From NCBI RefSeq assembly GCF_000745775.1, contig NZ_JQJY01000008.1, positions 310,001 through 374,000 on the forward strand: a stretch of DNA of 64,000 bases, given 5' to 3'. Positions within the stretch are counted from its first letter, which is position 1; the number at the start of each line of letters is the position of its first letter. Of the stretch, positions 53,703-62,482 are shown in pieces. Source of the stretch: Flavobacterium sp. ASV13 (lineage in GTDB: Bacteria; Bacteroidota; Bacteroidia; Flavobacteriales; Flavobacteriaceae). The translations under genes and the position numbers were made by a program. The notes under the pieces are model-generated. The model saw only the letters and a list, made by a program, of their open reading frames with translations, had not been told where the DNA came from and did not search any database.

Positions 53703-55220
53703 ATGAAAAATAGATATATAAAAATATTTTGTGTCGCAATTGTTAGTGCAATGACATTGGCAAGCTGTGACAAAGGATTCGAAGAAATGAATACGAATCC
53801 AAATGCTTTGACTGATCCGGCTGTAAAATCAATGTTCACACTTGCTGAAATTTATGTTGATGGTCAGGATTATTCAAACACAAGAGGAAACAATGCTTAT
53901 GCAGCTCAAATTGTACAGCACTTTTCTTCATTAGGAGGACCAGGTTCAAAATACACGTATTCTTCTGAGTATTCAGGTTCTCTTTTTGGAGAATCATACG
54001 GAAAAGGATTAAACCAGATTTTTCAGTTGATGTCTGTAATTAAAGACGCTCCGGATAATACAAATACGATTCAGGCTTGCCGAATCATGAAGGTTTTCTT
54101 GTTCCAAAAATTGACAGATACTTATGGTGAAATTCCTTATTTCGAAGCAGGAAAAGGATATAACGGAAATATTTTTGCCCCAAAATATGACACACAAGAA
54201 GCTATCTACAATGACCTTTTAAAAGAATTGGATGAAGCTGGAGATGCTTTAGATGCTAACAAAGCATTTGTAGGCAACGCCGATTTGTATTACCAAGGTG
54301 ATGTTGCAAAATGGAAAAAATTGGCAAACTCTTTAATGTTGAGAGTAGCAATGCGTTTGTCTAAAGTAAATCCTGCAAAAGCAAAACAATATGTTGAAAA
54401 AGCAGTTACAAAAGGTGTTTTTACTTCAAACGATGACAGTCTTGTTTTAAAACACGATGCAGGACCTCAGGGAGTTAAAACAAATCCAATTACATCATCT
54501 TGGGTTAGAAATGATTTGAATGGAGGAGATGCAAATACAAAATACAGCAAAACCTTCATCGATTTATTGAAAAACAGCAATGACCCTCGTTTGAGAATTT
54601 ATGCAAAATTGGAAGCGACAGGAAACAATAATCCTGCTAGTCAACAAGGTCTTGCAAATGATGCAAAAGAATTTCCTGGAGGAGACAAAAAACTGTTTTC
54701 AGATCCAAATACTTCTACAGTATTGCGTTTAGATGCTCCAACTTTGATTATGTCTTATGCTGAAGTTAAATTCATCTTGGCAGAAGCAGCTGTAAAAGGC
54801 TGGAATGTTGGTGGAACAGCTCAAAAATTATATGAAGACGGAGTTAGAGCCGCTATGGAAGTTTTAGTGATTTTTGGAGACAAAGTGCCTGCAGTTTCAC
54901 TTGCTGAGTACAATACTTATATCACAGCAAATCCGTTTAAAGCTGCCGGAACTGAAGCACAAAAAATTGAGCAGATTATTACTCAAAAATGGATTGTATT
55001 ATTATTTAATGGTTTTGAAGCATTTTCTGAATACAGAAGAACTGGATATCCAGTTTTAGTTCCTGTAAATGATCCTACCGGAGAAACTAAAGGAACAATT
55101 CCGAGAAGATTAATTTATGATCAGTCAGAATTAATCACAAACGCTGCAAATTATAAAGAAGCAATTTCGCGCCAAGGGTTGGATTTAATGACAACCAGAA
55201 TTTGGTGGGATAAACAATAG
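53703..55220 (+). CDS. SusD/RagB-like lipoprotein of the mannan locus
   Basis: Surface glycan-binding lipoprotein of 505 residues. The lipobox TLASC gives C22 as the lipidated residue. The layout matches the SusD-like_2 group: FEEMNTNPNALTDP near the N-terminus, LTDTYGEIPYFEAGKG, WKKLANSLMLRVAMRLSKVN and the C-terminal FNGFEAFSEYRRTGYP. It is co-transcribed with susC and followed by a strong terminator, so the enzyme genes downstream need another promoter or read-through. Confidence 0.93.
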   Translation: MKNRYIKIFCVAIVSAMTLASCDKGFEEMNTNPNALTDPAVKSMFTLAEIYVDGQDYSNTRGNNAYAAQIVQHFSSLGGPGSKYTYSSEYSGSLFGESYGKGLNQIFQLMSVIKDAPDNTNTIQACRIMKVFLFQKLTDTYGEIPYFEAGKGYNGNIFAPKYDTQEAIYNDLLKELDEAGDALDANKAFVGNADLYYQGDVAKWKKLANSLMLRVAMRLSKVNPAKAKQYVEKAVTKGVFTSNDDSLVLKHDAGPQGVKTNPITSSWVRNDLNGGDANTKYSKTFIDLLKNSNDPRLRIYAKLEATGNNNPASQQGLANDAKEFPGGDKKLFSDPNTSTVLRLDAPTLIMSYAEVKFILAEAAVKGWNVGGTAQKLYEDGVRAAMEVLVIFGDKVPAVSLAEYNTYITANPFKAAGTEAQKIEQIITQKWIVLLFNGFEAFSEYRRTGYPVLVPVNDPTGETKGTIPRRLIYDQSELITNAANYKEAISRQGLDLMTTRIWWDKQ

Positions 55221-55248
55221 TTTTTAAATATTGGTTAGTTAGTTGAAT

Positions 55249-55292
55249 TAAGCCGGGTAGGAATACCTGTACCTCCTCCCGGCTTATTTTTT
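55249..55292 (+). terminator. Rho-independent terminator after susD
   Basis: TAAGCCGGG (55249-55257) pairs with CCCGGCTTA (55278-55286), with an inner AGG/CCT pair in the loop, followed by a T run. Confidence 0.85.
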
Positions 55293-55560
55293 AATTTCTA
55301 TTTTGATTTTCATTAAATTAGAAGAGTTTTATCACCCAATTATTCCCAGTTTTCAAAATCATTTTTTTCGCAGACGATAAAATTCGTGTGCTGAAAAAGA
55401 TGAGATTATCTTCAAAAGAATATAATTAAGATGATAAAGATTTTAAGAGTTATGAATCTAAAATCAGAAATCTAAAATAAACTAAGCTTGGCAGCCGTAA
55501 AAGGGAAATTTTTTCTGAATATTTTGTTAGTTGCTTTTATTCTAAAATGTAAACCTAAAA

Positions 55561-55592
55561 GAGAAGCGCAATTGCGGTCAATTGCACTTCTC
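55561..55592 (+). other. Stable hairpin in the GH2 leader
   Basis: GAGAAGCGCAATTG (55561-55574) pairs with CAATTGCACTTCTC (55579-55592) with one mismatch and a CGGT loop. No T tract follows, so it is more likely a leader structure or repeat remnant than a terminator. Confidence 0.5.
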
Positions 55593-55642
55593 ACTCTGCC
55601 GGCGATCAATTTGATTCGATAATAATTTAGTATTCAGTAAAA

Positions 55643-57634
55643 ATGAAACATTTAAAGAGAGTTTATTGGTGTTTGGGCATTTGTGCAGCAAGTTTTTCAT
55701 TTGTTGCCAATGCCCAAAATATAAATATAAAAGAAGGCTGGAAGTTCCGTGAAACGAAAACCGAAAAATGGTTTCCAGCTACAGTTCCCGGCGAAGTCCA
55801 TACTGATTTGTTGAATAACAAAACAATTCCGGATCCATTTTATAGAGACAATGAAAAGAAACTGGTTTGGATTGAGAAAAAAGATTGGGAATACAAAACC
55901 ACTTTTCAGGTTTCGCCAACACTTTTAAAAAAGAAAAATGCCGAATTAGTTTTCGACGGATTAGATACATACGCAACGGTTTATCTGAACAATAAAGAAG
56001 TTTTAAAAGCAGATAATATGTTTCGTCAATGGCGAGTTGATGTTAAAAAGCTTTTGAAATCGGGAAACAATGATTTGGTTGTCGTATTTAAATCGGCACA
56101 AAATGTTGTGGATTCTTTGGCAAAAAAAGATCTTCCTTTTGTAATTCCGGACAATCCTCGTGCTTATGTACGTAAAGCGCAATATCATTTCGGATGGGAT
56201 TGGGGACCAAAATTCACCACTTGCGGTATTTGGAAAACACCTCGTTTAGAAGTTTATGACGAAAAAGCGCCAGAGAAACCCTATGTCCTGGATCGCAAAA
56301 TAGAATTAGTGCAACAGCCGGATAATCTCGGGAAAACTTTCTTTTTTAAAATTGATGGAAAGCCAGTTTATATGAAAGGCGCCAATTATATTCCGTCAGA
56401 TGCTTTTCTTTCAAGAGTAACCAAAAAGGAATATGAAAAAGTAATTGGAATGGCTAAAGATGCCAATATGAATATGCTTCGTGTTTGGGGAGGCGGTATT
56501 TATGAAGATGATTATTTCTACGATTTATGTGATAAAAACGGAATTTACATTTGGCAGGATTTTATGTTCGCCGGAACAATGGTACCGGGAGATGATGCCT
56601 TTTTTGACAATGTAAAAAAAGAAGTACAGTATCAGGTAAAGCGTCTTCGTCATCATAAAAGTATTGTTTTGTGGTGTGGTAACAATGAAGCCGATGAAGC
56701 TTTTAAAAACTGGGGATGGCAAAAAAGCATGAACATGTCTAAACAAGATTCGACTCGTTTATGGAAAGATTATGTTCGTTTGTTTCAGGACAGTATTCCA
56801 AAATGGGTGAAAGAAGTAGATACTAAACGTCCGTATATAAGTTCTTCGCCACGATTTCACTGGTCAAGACCTGAAAGTCTAACAGAAGGCGACAGCCACT
56901 ATTGGGGAACTTGGTGGGGATTAGAAGATGTAGAAGCAGTTCAGAAAAAAACAGGCCGTTTTGTGAGCGAATATGGAATGCAGGCAATGCCAAATTATTC
57001 TTCAATGGAAAGAATTACGTTGCCAGAAGACCGATATTTATATTCAGATATTTTAGAAGCGCATCAAAAAGCAGGTAAAGGATTCATGAAATTAGATTCG
57101 TATTTGAATCGATATTTTATAAATGAGACAAAACTTAAGAAAATGAGTGTTGAGGATTATACATACCTCACACAATGTCTGCAATATTATTCGCTGAAGA
57201 ATATTATCGGAATTCATCGTTCAAAAGCGCCTTATAATATGGGAACTTTAGTTTGGCAGTTAAACGATTGCTGGCCGGTAGCAAGCTGGAGCGTAACCGA
57301 TTATTACGATCGTCAGCCAAAAGCCGCTTGGTACGCCATGAAAGAAGCCTACAGAGATGATAAAACGCCAGAAATAGATTTAACCCGCCCGATTGATTTA
57401 AAATTGGAAGACCCAAAAATCACTTGGGAAATAAAAGGAAATAAAGTAGTTTTAAAAGCATCAAAGTTGGCTAAATATGTAAATGTTTCCATAAAAGGCT
57501 ATACAGGAAAATGGAGCGATAATTATTTCGATTTAAAACCTGGAGAAGAAAAAACAATCTCTTTTGAGGGAAAAATCGAAAAACCAGTTTTGAAGGTTTA
57601 TTCGCTTTATGAGGTTTTAAAAAGATACAACTAA
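55643..57634 (+). CDS. GH2 beta-mannosidase, apparently lacking one beta-sandwich domain
   Basis: Exported exo-beta-mannosidase-like enzyme of 663 residues; typical family members are about 820-850. The signal peptide ends VANAQ. The N-terminal jelly-roll (about 26-208) ends with YHFGWDWGPKFTTCGIW. The barrel starts almost at once: RKIELVQQPD at about 218, then KGANYIPSD and MLRVWGGGIYEDD. The acid/base is E349 (CGNNEADE) and the nucleophile E443 (VSEYGM). In homologues an Ig-like domain of about 100 residues separates jelly-roll and barrel; here only about 10 residues remain, with the frame intact. The C-terminal part is also short. It would remove the beta-mannose of an N-glycan core or of mannan fragments, if functional. 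Confidence 0.88.
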   Translation: MKHLKRVYWCLGICAASFSFVANAQNINIKEGWKFRETKTEKWFPATVPGEVHTDLLNNKTIPDPFYRDNEKKLVWIEKKDWEYKTTFQVSPTLLKKKNAELVFDGLDTYATVYLNNKEVLKADNMFRQWRVDVKKLLKSGNNDLVVVFKSAQNVVDSLAKKDLPFVIPDNPRAYVRKAQYHFGWDWGPKFTTCGIWKTPRLEVYDEKAPEKPYVLDRKIELVQQPDNLGKTFFFKIDGKPVYMKGANYIPSDAFLSRVTKKEYEKVIGMAKDANMNMLRVWGGGIYEDDYFYDLCDKNGIYIWQDFMFAGTMVPGDDAFFDNVKKEVQYQVKRLRHHKSIVLWCGNNEADEAFKNWGWQKSMNMSKQDSTRLWKDYVRLFQDSIPKWVKEVDTKRPYISSSPRFHWSRPESLTEGDSHYWGTWWGLEDVEAVQKKTGRFVSEYGMQAMPNYSSMERITLPEDRYLYSDILEAHQKAGKGFMKLDSYLNRYFINETKLKKMSVEDYTYLTQCLQYYSLKNIIGIHRSKAPYNMGTLVWQLNDCWPVASWSVTDYYDRQPKAAWYAMKEAYRDDKTPEIDLTRPIDLKLEDPKITWEIKGNKVVLKASKLAKYVNVSIKGYTGKWSDNYFDLKPGEEKTISFEGKIEKPVLKVYSLYEVLKRYN

Positions 57635-57829
57635 AAAAAGGTGCTAAGGTTCTAAGTTACTGAGGTTCTAAGGTTTTTGAGAAAGAGACAAAGAGACAAA
57701 GGCTTTCCGTAGAGACGCACAGTAGTGCGTCTCCTCAAAGTTTTAAAGTTCTAAAATAAAAAAATACCAGCGTAAATCAGTTCAATCCGTTTCATCCGTG
57801 GCCAATTACGCAAGTCAAATAAAAATAAT
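57635..57829. repeat. Intergenic repeat-rich region with GAGACGCAC hairpin
   Basis: Contains short direct repeats (AGGTTCTAAG, GAGACAAA) and a perfect hairpin GAGACGCAC (57712-57720) / GTGCGTCTC (57725-57733) with an AGTA loop. It separates GH2 and the first GH92 gene; no T tract follows the stem. Confidence 0.55.
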
Positions 57830-60106
57830 ATGATTACAAAATATACCAAAATAGCTTTTAGCGGTTTTTTAGCTTTAAATCTATTTTTTGCTAATCCTGC
57901 AATTTCACAGGAAAAGAAAGCAAAACAAGCAATTCCGGATTATACAAAATATGTAAATCCATTGATTGGATCAGCAGGTCATGGCCACGTTTTTGTTGGA
58001 GCCAATGTTCCTTTTGGAGCCGTTCAATTGGGGCCTGTGAATATTTTTGAAGGCTGGGACTGGTGCAGTGGTTATAATTATGTTAGCAATACCATTTTAG
58101 GTTTTACACATACACATTTAAGCGGAACTGGTATTGGCGATTTGAACGATATTTTAATTCTTCCAGTTTCGGGAAAAGTGCCTTTGTTTAAAGGAACAAA
58201 AGAAGATATGACAAATGGTTATGGTTCTTATTTTTCACATGAAAACGAAGTAAGCAAACCAGGATATTACAGTGTTTTATTGGATAAATATAAAATCAAA
58301 GCCGAATTAACTGCAAGCGAAAGGGTTGGTTTTCATAAATACACTTTTAATTCTGCCAATGATAATCACGTTTTAGTAGACCTTGCTGACGGAATTGGCT
58401 GGGACAAACCTATAAAAACCTTCATCAAAAAGATAAATGAAACAACACTTGCAGGTTATCGTTTCTCTGCTGGATGGGCAACAGATCAGCGCGTTTATTT
58501 TACAATGGAATTCTCTGAACCAATTTCGAATTTAGCTTTATACGATGATAAAGCAGCTGTAAATGGAAATGAAGGCGAAGGTTTGAAAATGAAAGCAGTT
58601 TTGGATTTTACAACTTTGAAAAACAAACAAGTTTTAGTAAAAGTTGGAATTTCTCCAGTAAGTGCTGAAAACGCTGCTGCAAATATAAAAGCAGAAATTC
58701 CGAATTGGGATTTTGATCAAACGGTTAAAACAGCTTCTTCAAAATGGAACGCCGAATTAAATAAAATCCAGATTACAGGAAATGATAAAACAATGAAAGT
58801 TTTTTATACTTCATTATATCACACCATGTTTGCGCCTTCCATTTTTAATGATGCCAACGGAGATTATAGAGGAACGGATAAAAAAGTGTACGAAAAAGCA
58901 AATTTCACCAACTACACAACTTTCTCACTTTGGGATACTTACCGCGGACTTCATCCATTATATACAATAACACAGCCAGATAAAATTAATGATATTGTAA
59001 AATCATTTTTGGCAATTTACCAACAACAGGGTAGATTACCGGTTTGGCATTTGATGGGCAACGAAACCAATACAATGAATGGAAATCATTCGATTGCTGT
59101 AATTGCTGATGCGTACTTAAAAGGATATCGCGATTATGATGTAGCATTGGCTTATGAAGCAATGAAAAAAACAGCCATGCAAACGCGTGACGGAATGGAT
59201 TACGTTCAAAAACTGCAATATATTCCTGCCGATAAAATGCTGGAAACCGTTGGAAATGCTTTAGAATATGCCATCGATGATTATTGTATTGCACAAATGG
59301 CAAAGGCTTTAAACAAAACAGAAGATTATGATTACTTCACAAAAAGAGCCAATTTGTACAAATTGTATTTTGATAAAGAAACCACTTTTATGCGCGGTAA
59401 ATTGACTGATGGAAATTGGAGAACACCATTCAATCCGCTTTCATCAGCGCATCGTAAAGATGATTATGTTGAAGGAAATGCGTGGCAATATACTTGGCTT
59501 GTTCCTCAGGATCCTTATGGTTTAATTGATTTATTTGGAAGTGAAAGTAAATTTTTGGCTAAATTAGATTCGCTTTTTCAAATTACAGATAAAGTAGAAG
59601 GAGAAGAAATTTCACCAGATATCAGCGGTTTAATTGGACAATACGCGCAAGGAAATGAGCCAAATCATCATATTCCGTATTTGTATGCCTTTGCCGGACA
59701 GCCTTGGAAAACAGCGAAATTAATTCGTGAAATCGATGATAAATTCTACTCAACAAAACCTGACGGATTATGTGGTAATGAAGATTTAGGACAAATGTCG
59801 GCTTGGTATGTTTTATCTTCAATGGGGTTTTATTCGGTTAATCCTGCAAATGGAGTTTACGTTTTAGGAAGCCCGCTTGTAAATTCGGCAGTAATTCATC
59901 ATAAAAAGGGAATTTCATTTTTAATAAAAGCAATTGATAATAGTGCAACGAATATTTATATTCAAAAAGCGGAATACAACGGAAAACCTTATACAAAATC
60001 ATATATCACGCAAGAAATGATTGTAAAAGGAGGAGAGCTGAAATTGTTTATGGGAAGTAAACCATCAGCAACTTTTGGAGTAAAAAAATCAGACAGACCG
60101 ATTTAA
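57830..60106 (+). CDS. GH92 alpha-mannosidase, first copy
   Basis: Exported calcium-dependent exo-alpha-mannosidase of 758 residues with a signal peptide (about 1-26, PAISQ). It has an N-terminal beta-sandwich (about 38-290, starting YVNPLIGSAGHGHVFVG) and an (alpha/alpha)6 barrel. Motifs include SLWDTYRGLHPLYTI, EGNAWQYTW (E548, predicted general acid), GNEPNHH (608-614) and GNEDLGQMSAWYVLSSMGFY near the base. The family removes alpha-1,2, -1,3, -1,4 or -1,6-linked mannose depending on the +1 site. The GNEPNHH form differs from that of the next gene, so the two probably cut different linkages. Confidence 0.94.
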   Translation: MITKYTKIAFSGFLALNLFFANPAISQEKKAKQAIPDYTKYVNPLIGSAGHGHVFVGANVPFGAVQLGPVNIFEGWDWCSGYNYVSNTILGFTHTHLSGTGIGDLNDILILPVSGKVPLFKGTKEDMTNGYGSYFSHENEVSKPGYYSVLLDKYKIKAELTASERVGFHKYTFNSANDNHVLVDLADGIGWDKPIKTFIKKINETTLAGYRFSAGWATDQRVYFTMEFSEPISNLALYDDKAAVNGNEGEGLKMKAVLDFTTLKNKQVLVKVGISPVSAENAAANIKAEIPNWDFDQTVKTASSKWNAELNKIQITGNDKTMKVFYTSLYHTMFAPSIFNDANGDYRGTDKKVYEKANFTNYTTFSLWDTYRGLHPLYTITQPDKINDIVKSFLAIYQQQGRLPVWHLMGNETNTMNGNHSIAVIADAYLKGYRDYDVALAYEAMKKTAMQTRDGMDYVQKLQYIPADKMLETVGNALEYAIDDYCIAQMAKALNKTEDYDYFTKRANLYKLYFDKETTFMRGKLTDGNWRTPFNPLSSAHRKDDYVEGNAWQYTWLVPQDPYGLIDLFGSESKFLAKLDSLFQITDKVEGEEISPDISGLIGQYAQGNEPNHHIPYLYAFAGQPWKTAKLIREIDDKFYSTKPDGLCGNEDLGQMSAWYVLSSMGFYSVNPANGVYVLGSPLVNSAVIHHKKGISFLIKAIDNSATNIYIQKAEYNGKPYTKSYITQEMIVKGGELKLFMGSKPSATFGVKKSDRPI

Positions 60107-60195
60107 AGCGTTTTCAGTCTTCCAAGGTTTTAAAAGCCTTGTAGATGTTTTTGAAAGTTTGAGTTTAGAATGGAATAAGAATAATTTATAATAAT

Positions 60196-62478
60196 ATGAA
60201 ACTAAAGAGTTTAATTTTTTTAGGAGTATTACAAAGCTGCATTTTTCTTAATGCACAAGTAAAAACCGTTGATCCTGCAGAATATGTAAATCCGTTAATG
60301 GGAACACAATCGTTACATAGTCTTTCTAATGGAAATACGTATCCAGCGATTTGCAGACCTTGGGGAATGAATTTCTGGACACCACAAACCGGAAAAATGG
60401 GTGACGGATGGGCTTATATTTATACAGCCGAAAAAATTAGAGGATTTAAACAAACCCATCAGCCTTCACCTTGGATGAATGATTACGGTCAATTTTCGAT
60501 TATGCCTGTTACGGGTAAATTGGCTTTCGCGGAAGCGGATAGAGCAAGCTGGTTCAGTCATAAAGCCGAGGTTTCAAAACCGTATTATTATAGTGTATAT
60601 CTGGCTGATTATGATGTTACAACAGAAATTACAGCAACTGAAAGAGCAGCGCATTTTCAGATTACTTTTCCAGAAAATGAACAATCTTCAATTGTTGTAG
60701 ATGCTTTTGATAAAGGTTCATATATCAAAATTATTCCTTCAGAAAATAAAATTATCGGTTACACAACACGCAATAGTGGAGGCGTTCCAACTAATTTTAA
60801 AAACTATTTTGTATTGGTTTTTGACAAACCTTTTGCAACAAATTCGACTTGGAATGACAAAGGTTTAGAAAAAGACAAACTGGAATTGCAAGATAATCAC
60901 GCAGGAGCAGTTGTAGGTTTTAAAACTAAAAAAGGAGAAATTGTCAACGTAAAAGTGGCTTCCTCTTTTATAAGTCCGGAACAAGCAGAACTTAATTTAA
61001 AAGAATTAGGAAATGCTTCTTTTAATGAAACTGTTGAGGCTTCTAAAAATGAATGGAATAAAGTTTTAGGAAAAATAACTGTCGAAAGCAACGACGCGGA
61101 TCAATTAAAAACTTTTTATTCTTGTTTGTACCGTGCAACTTGTTTTCCTCAAAAGCAATATGAAATAAATGCAAAAGGAGAAACAGTTCATTACAGTCCG
61201 TACAACGGAAATGTTGTGCCAGGTTACATGTATGCAGGAACTGGTTTTTGGGATACTTTCCGAGCGTTATATCCGCTATTGAATTTGGTTTATCCTTCAA
61301 TAAATAAAGAAATGCAGGAAGGTTTGATCAATGATTATAAAGAAGGCGGGTTTTTACCAGAATGGTCAAGTCCAGGTTTCAGAAATGTAATGGTTGGGAA
61401 TAATTCGGCTTCTGTAGTTTCTGAGGCTTACATTAAAGGATTACGCGGTTACGACATTAATACTTTGTATGAAGCTTTAGTTCACGGAGCAAATAATGAA
61501 GGACCTTTAGAAGCGGTTGGAAGAAAAGGAGTTTCGTATTACAATACACTTGGTTACGTTCCTTATGATGTGAAAATTAACGAAAATGCAGCAAGAACTC
61601 TTGAATATGCTTACGATGATTTTGCAATTTGGAAATTGGCGAAAGCCTTAAATCGTCCGAAAAAAGAAATCAGTTTATTCGAGAAACGAATGATGAATTA
61701 TAAAAACTTATATAATCCGTCAATCGGTTGGATGAGTGGCAGGAATAAGGACGGAAGTTTCCCTACTAATTTTAATCCGCTAAAGTGGGGAGATGCTTTT
61801 ACAGAAGGAAATGCATTGCATTACAGTTGGAGTGTTTTTCATGATGTTCAAGGTTTGATTGATTTAATGGGTGGACAGAAAAAATTCACAGAAAAATTAG
61901 ATGCTGTTTTTACAACGCCTCCGGTTTTTGATGATAGTTATTATGGATCAGTTATTCATGAAATCCGCGAAATGCAGATTATGAATATGGGGCAATATGC
62001 ACATGGAAATCAGCCAATTCAGCACATGATTTATTTGTATAATTATGCAGGACAACCTTGGAAAACGCAATATTGGTCAAGAGAAGTAATAAATCGTTTG
62101 TATAAGCCAACTCCAGACGGTTATTGTGGTGATGAAGATAACGGTCAGACTTCAGCTTGGTATATTTTCTCAGCAATGGGGTTTTATCCGGTTTGTCCAG
62201 CAACAGACGAATATGTTTTGGGAGCACCGTTATTTAAAAAACTGACTTTGAATTTAGAAAACGGAAAACAGCTTATTATCAACGCTTCAAAAAATTCAGA
62301 AACCAATAAATATGTAAATGATTTAAAATGGAACAACGCTTCTTATTCAAAAAATTATATCAATCATTTTGATGTTTTAAAAGGAGGCGAATTAAATTTT
62401 GATATGTCGGCAGAACCTAATTTACAAAGAGGAACTTCTAAAGACGCTTTTCCATATTCTTATTCAAATTCAAAATAA
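60196..62478 (+). CDS. GH92 alpha-mannosidase, second copy
   Basis: Exported GH92 enzyme of 760 residues with a signal peptide (about 1-20, FLNAQ). Layout as in the preceding gene: N-terminal YVNPLMGTQS, GTGFWDTFRALYPLLNLV, EGNALHYSW (E537, predicted general acid), GNQPIQH (604-610) and GDEDNGQTSAWYIFSAMGFY. GNQPIQH replaces GNEPNHH and the neighbouring segments differ widely, so a different linkage preference is inferred. It starts 89 bp after the first GH92 and lies 4 bp ahead of the GH125 gene, which suggests co-transcription. Confidence 0.94.
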   Translation: MKLKSLIFLGVLQSCIFLNAQVKTVDPAEYVNPLMGTQSLHSLSNGNTYPAICRPWGMNFWTPQTGKMGDGWAYIYTAEKIRGFKQTHQPSPWMNDYGQFSIMPVTGKLAFAEADRASWFSHKAEVSKPYYYSVYLADYDVTTEITATERAAHFQITFPENEQSSIVVDAFDKGSYIKIIPSENKIIGYTTRNSGGVPTNFKNYFVLVFDKPFATNSTWNDKGLEKDKLELQDNHAGAVVGFKTKKGEIVNVKVASSFISPEQAELNLKELGNASFNETVEASKNEWNKVLGKITVESNDADQLKTFYSCLYRATCFPQKQYEINAKGETVHYSPYNGNVVPGYMYAGTGFWDTFRALYPLLNLVYPSINKEMQEGLINDYKEGGFLPEWSSPGFRNVMVGNNSASVVSEAYIKGLRGYDINTLYEALVHGANNEGPLEAVGRKGVSYYNTLGYVPYDVKINENAARTLEYAYDDFAIWKLAKALNRPKKEISLFEKRMMNYKNLYNPSIGWMSGRNKDGSFPTNFNPLKWGDAFTEGNALHYSWSVFHDVQGLIDLMGGQKKFTEKLDAVFTTPPVFDDSYYGSVIHEIREMQIMNMGQYAHGNQPIQHMIYLYNYAGQPWKTQYWSREVINRLYKPTPDGYCGDEDNGQTSAWYIFSAMGFYPVCPATDEYVLGAPLFKKLTLNLENGKQLIINASKNSETNKYVNDLKWNNASYSKNYINHFDVLKGGELNFDMSAEPNLQRGTSKDAFPYSYSNSK

Positions 62479-62482
62479 TACT

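Larger units (their letters stand above)
55221..55642. other. 422-bp intergenic region between susD and GH2 genes
   Basis: It contains the susCD terminator (55249-55292), AT-rich sequence with a TCTAAAATC-type repeat near 55445-55480, and a hairpin (55561-55592) 51 bp before the GH2 start codon. No LacI-type palindrome and no credible gene were seen. Confidence 0.65.

Noticed and set aside
56250..56320. Frameshift as the reason for the short GH2 protein
   Set aside because: The frame is continuous across the jelly-roll/barrel junction with family motifs on both sides, so the loss is an in-frame absence rather than a frameshift.
58986..59303. Minus-strand open frame of 105 codons inside the first GH92 gene
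   Set aside because: Lies wholly within a well-supported GH92 coding region on the other strand and has no recognisable domain.
62399..62482. Longer N-terminus for GH125 starting inside the GH92 gene
   Set aside because: The ATG at 62483 begins a clear twin-arginine signal; the upstream 28 codons overlap GH92 and show no signal or domain features.
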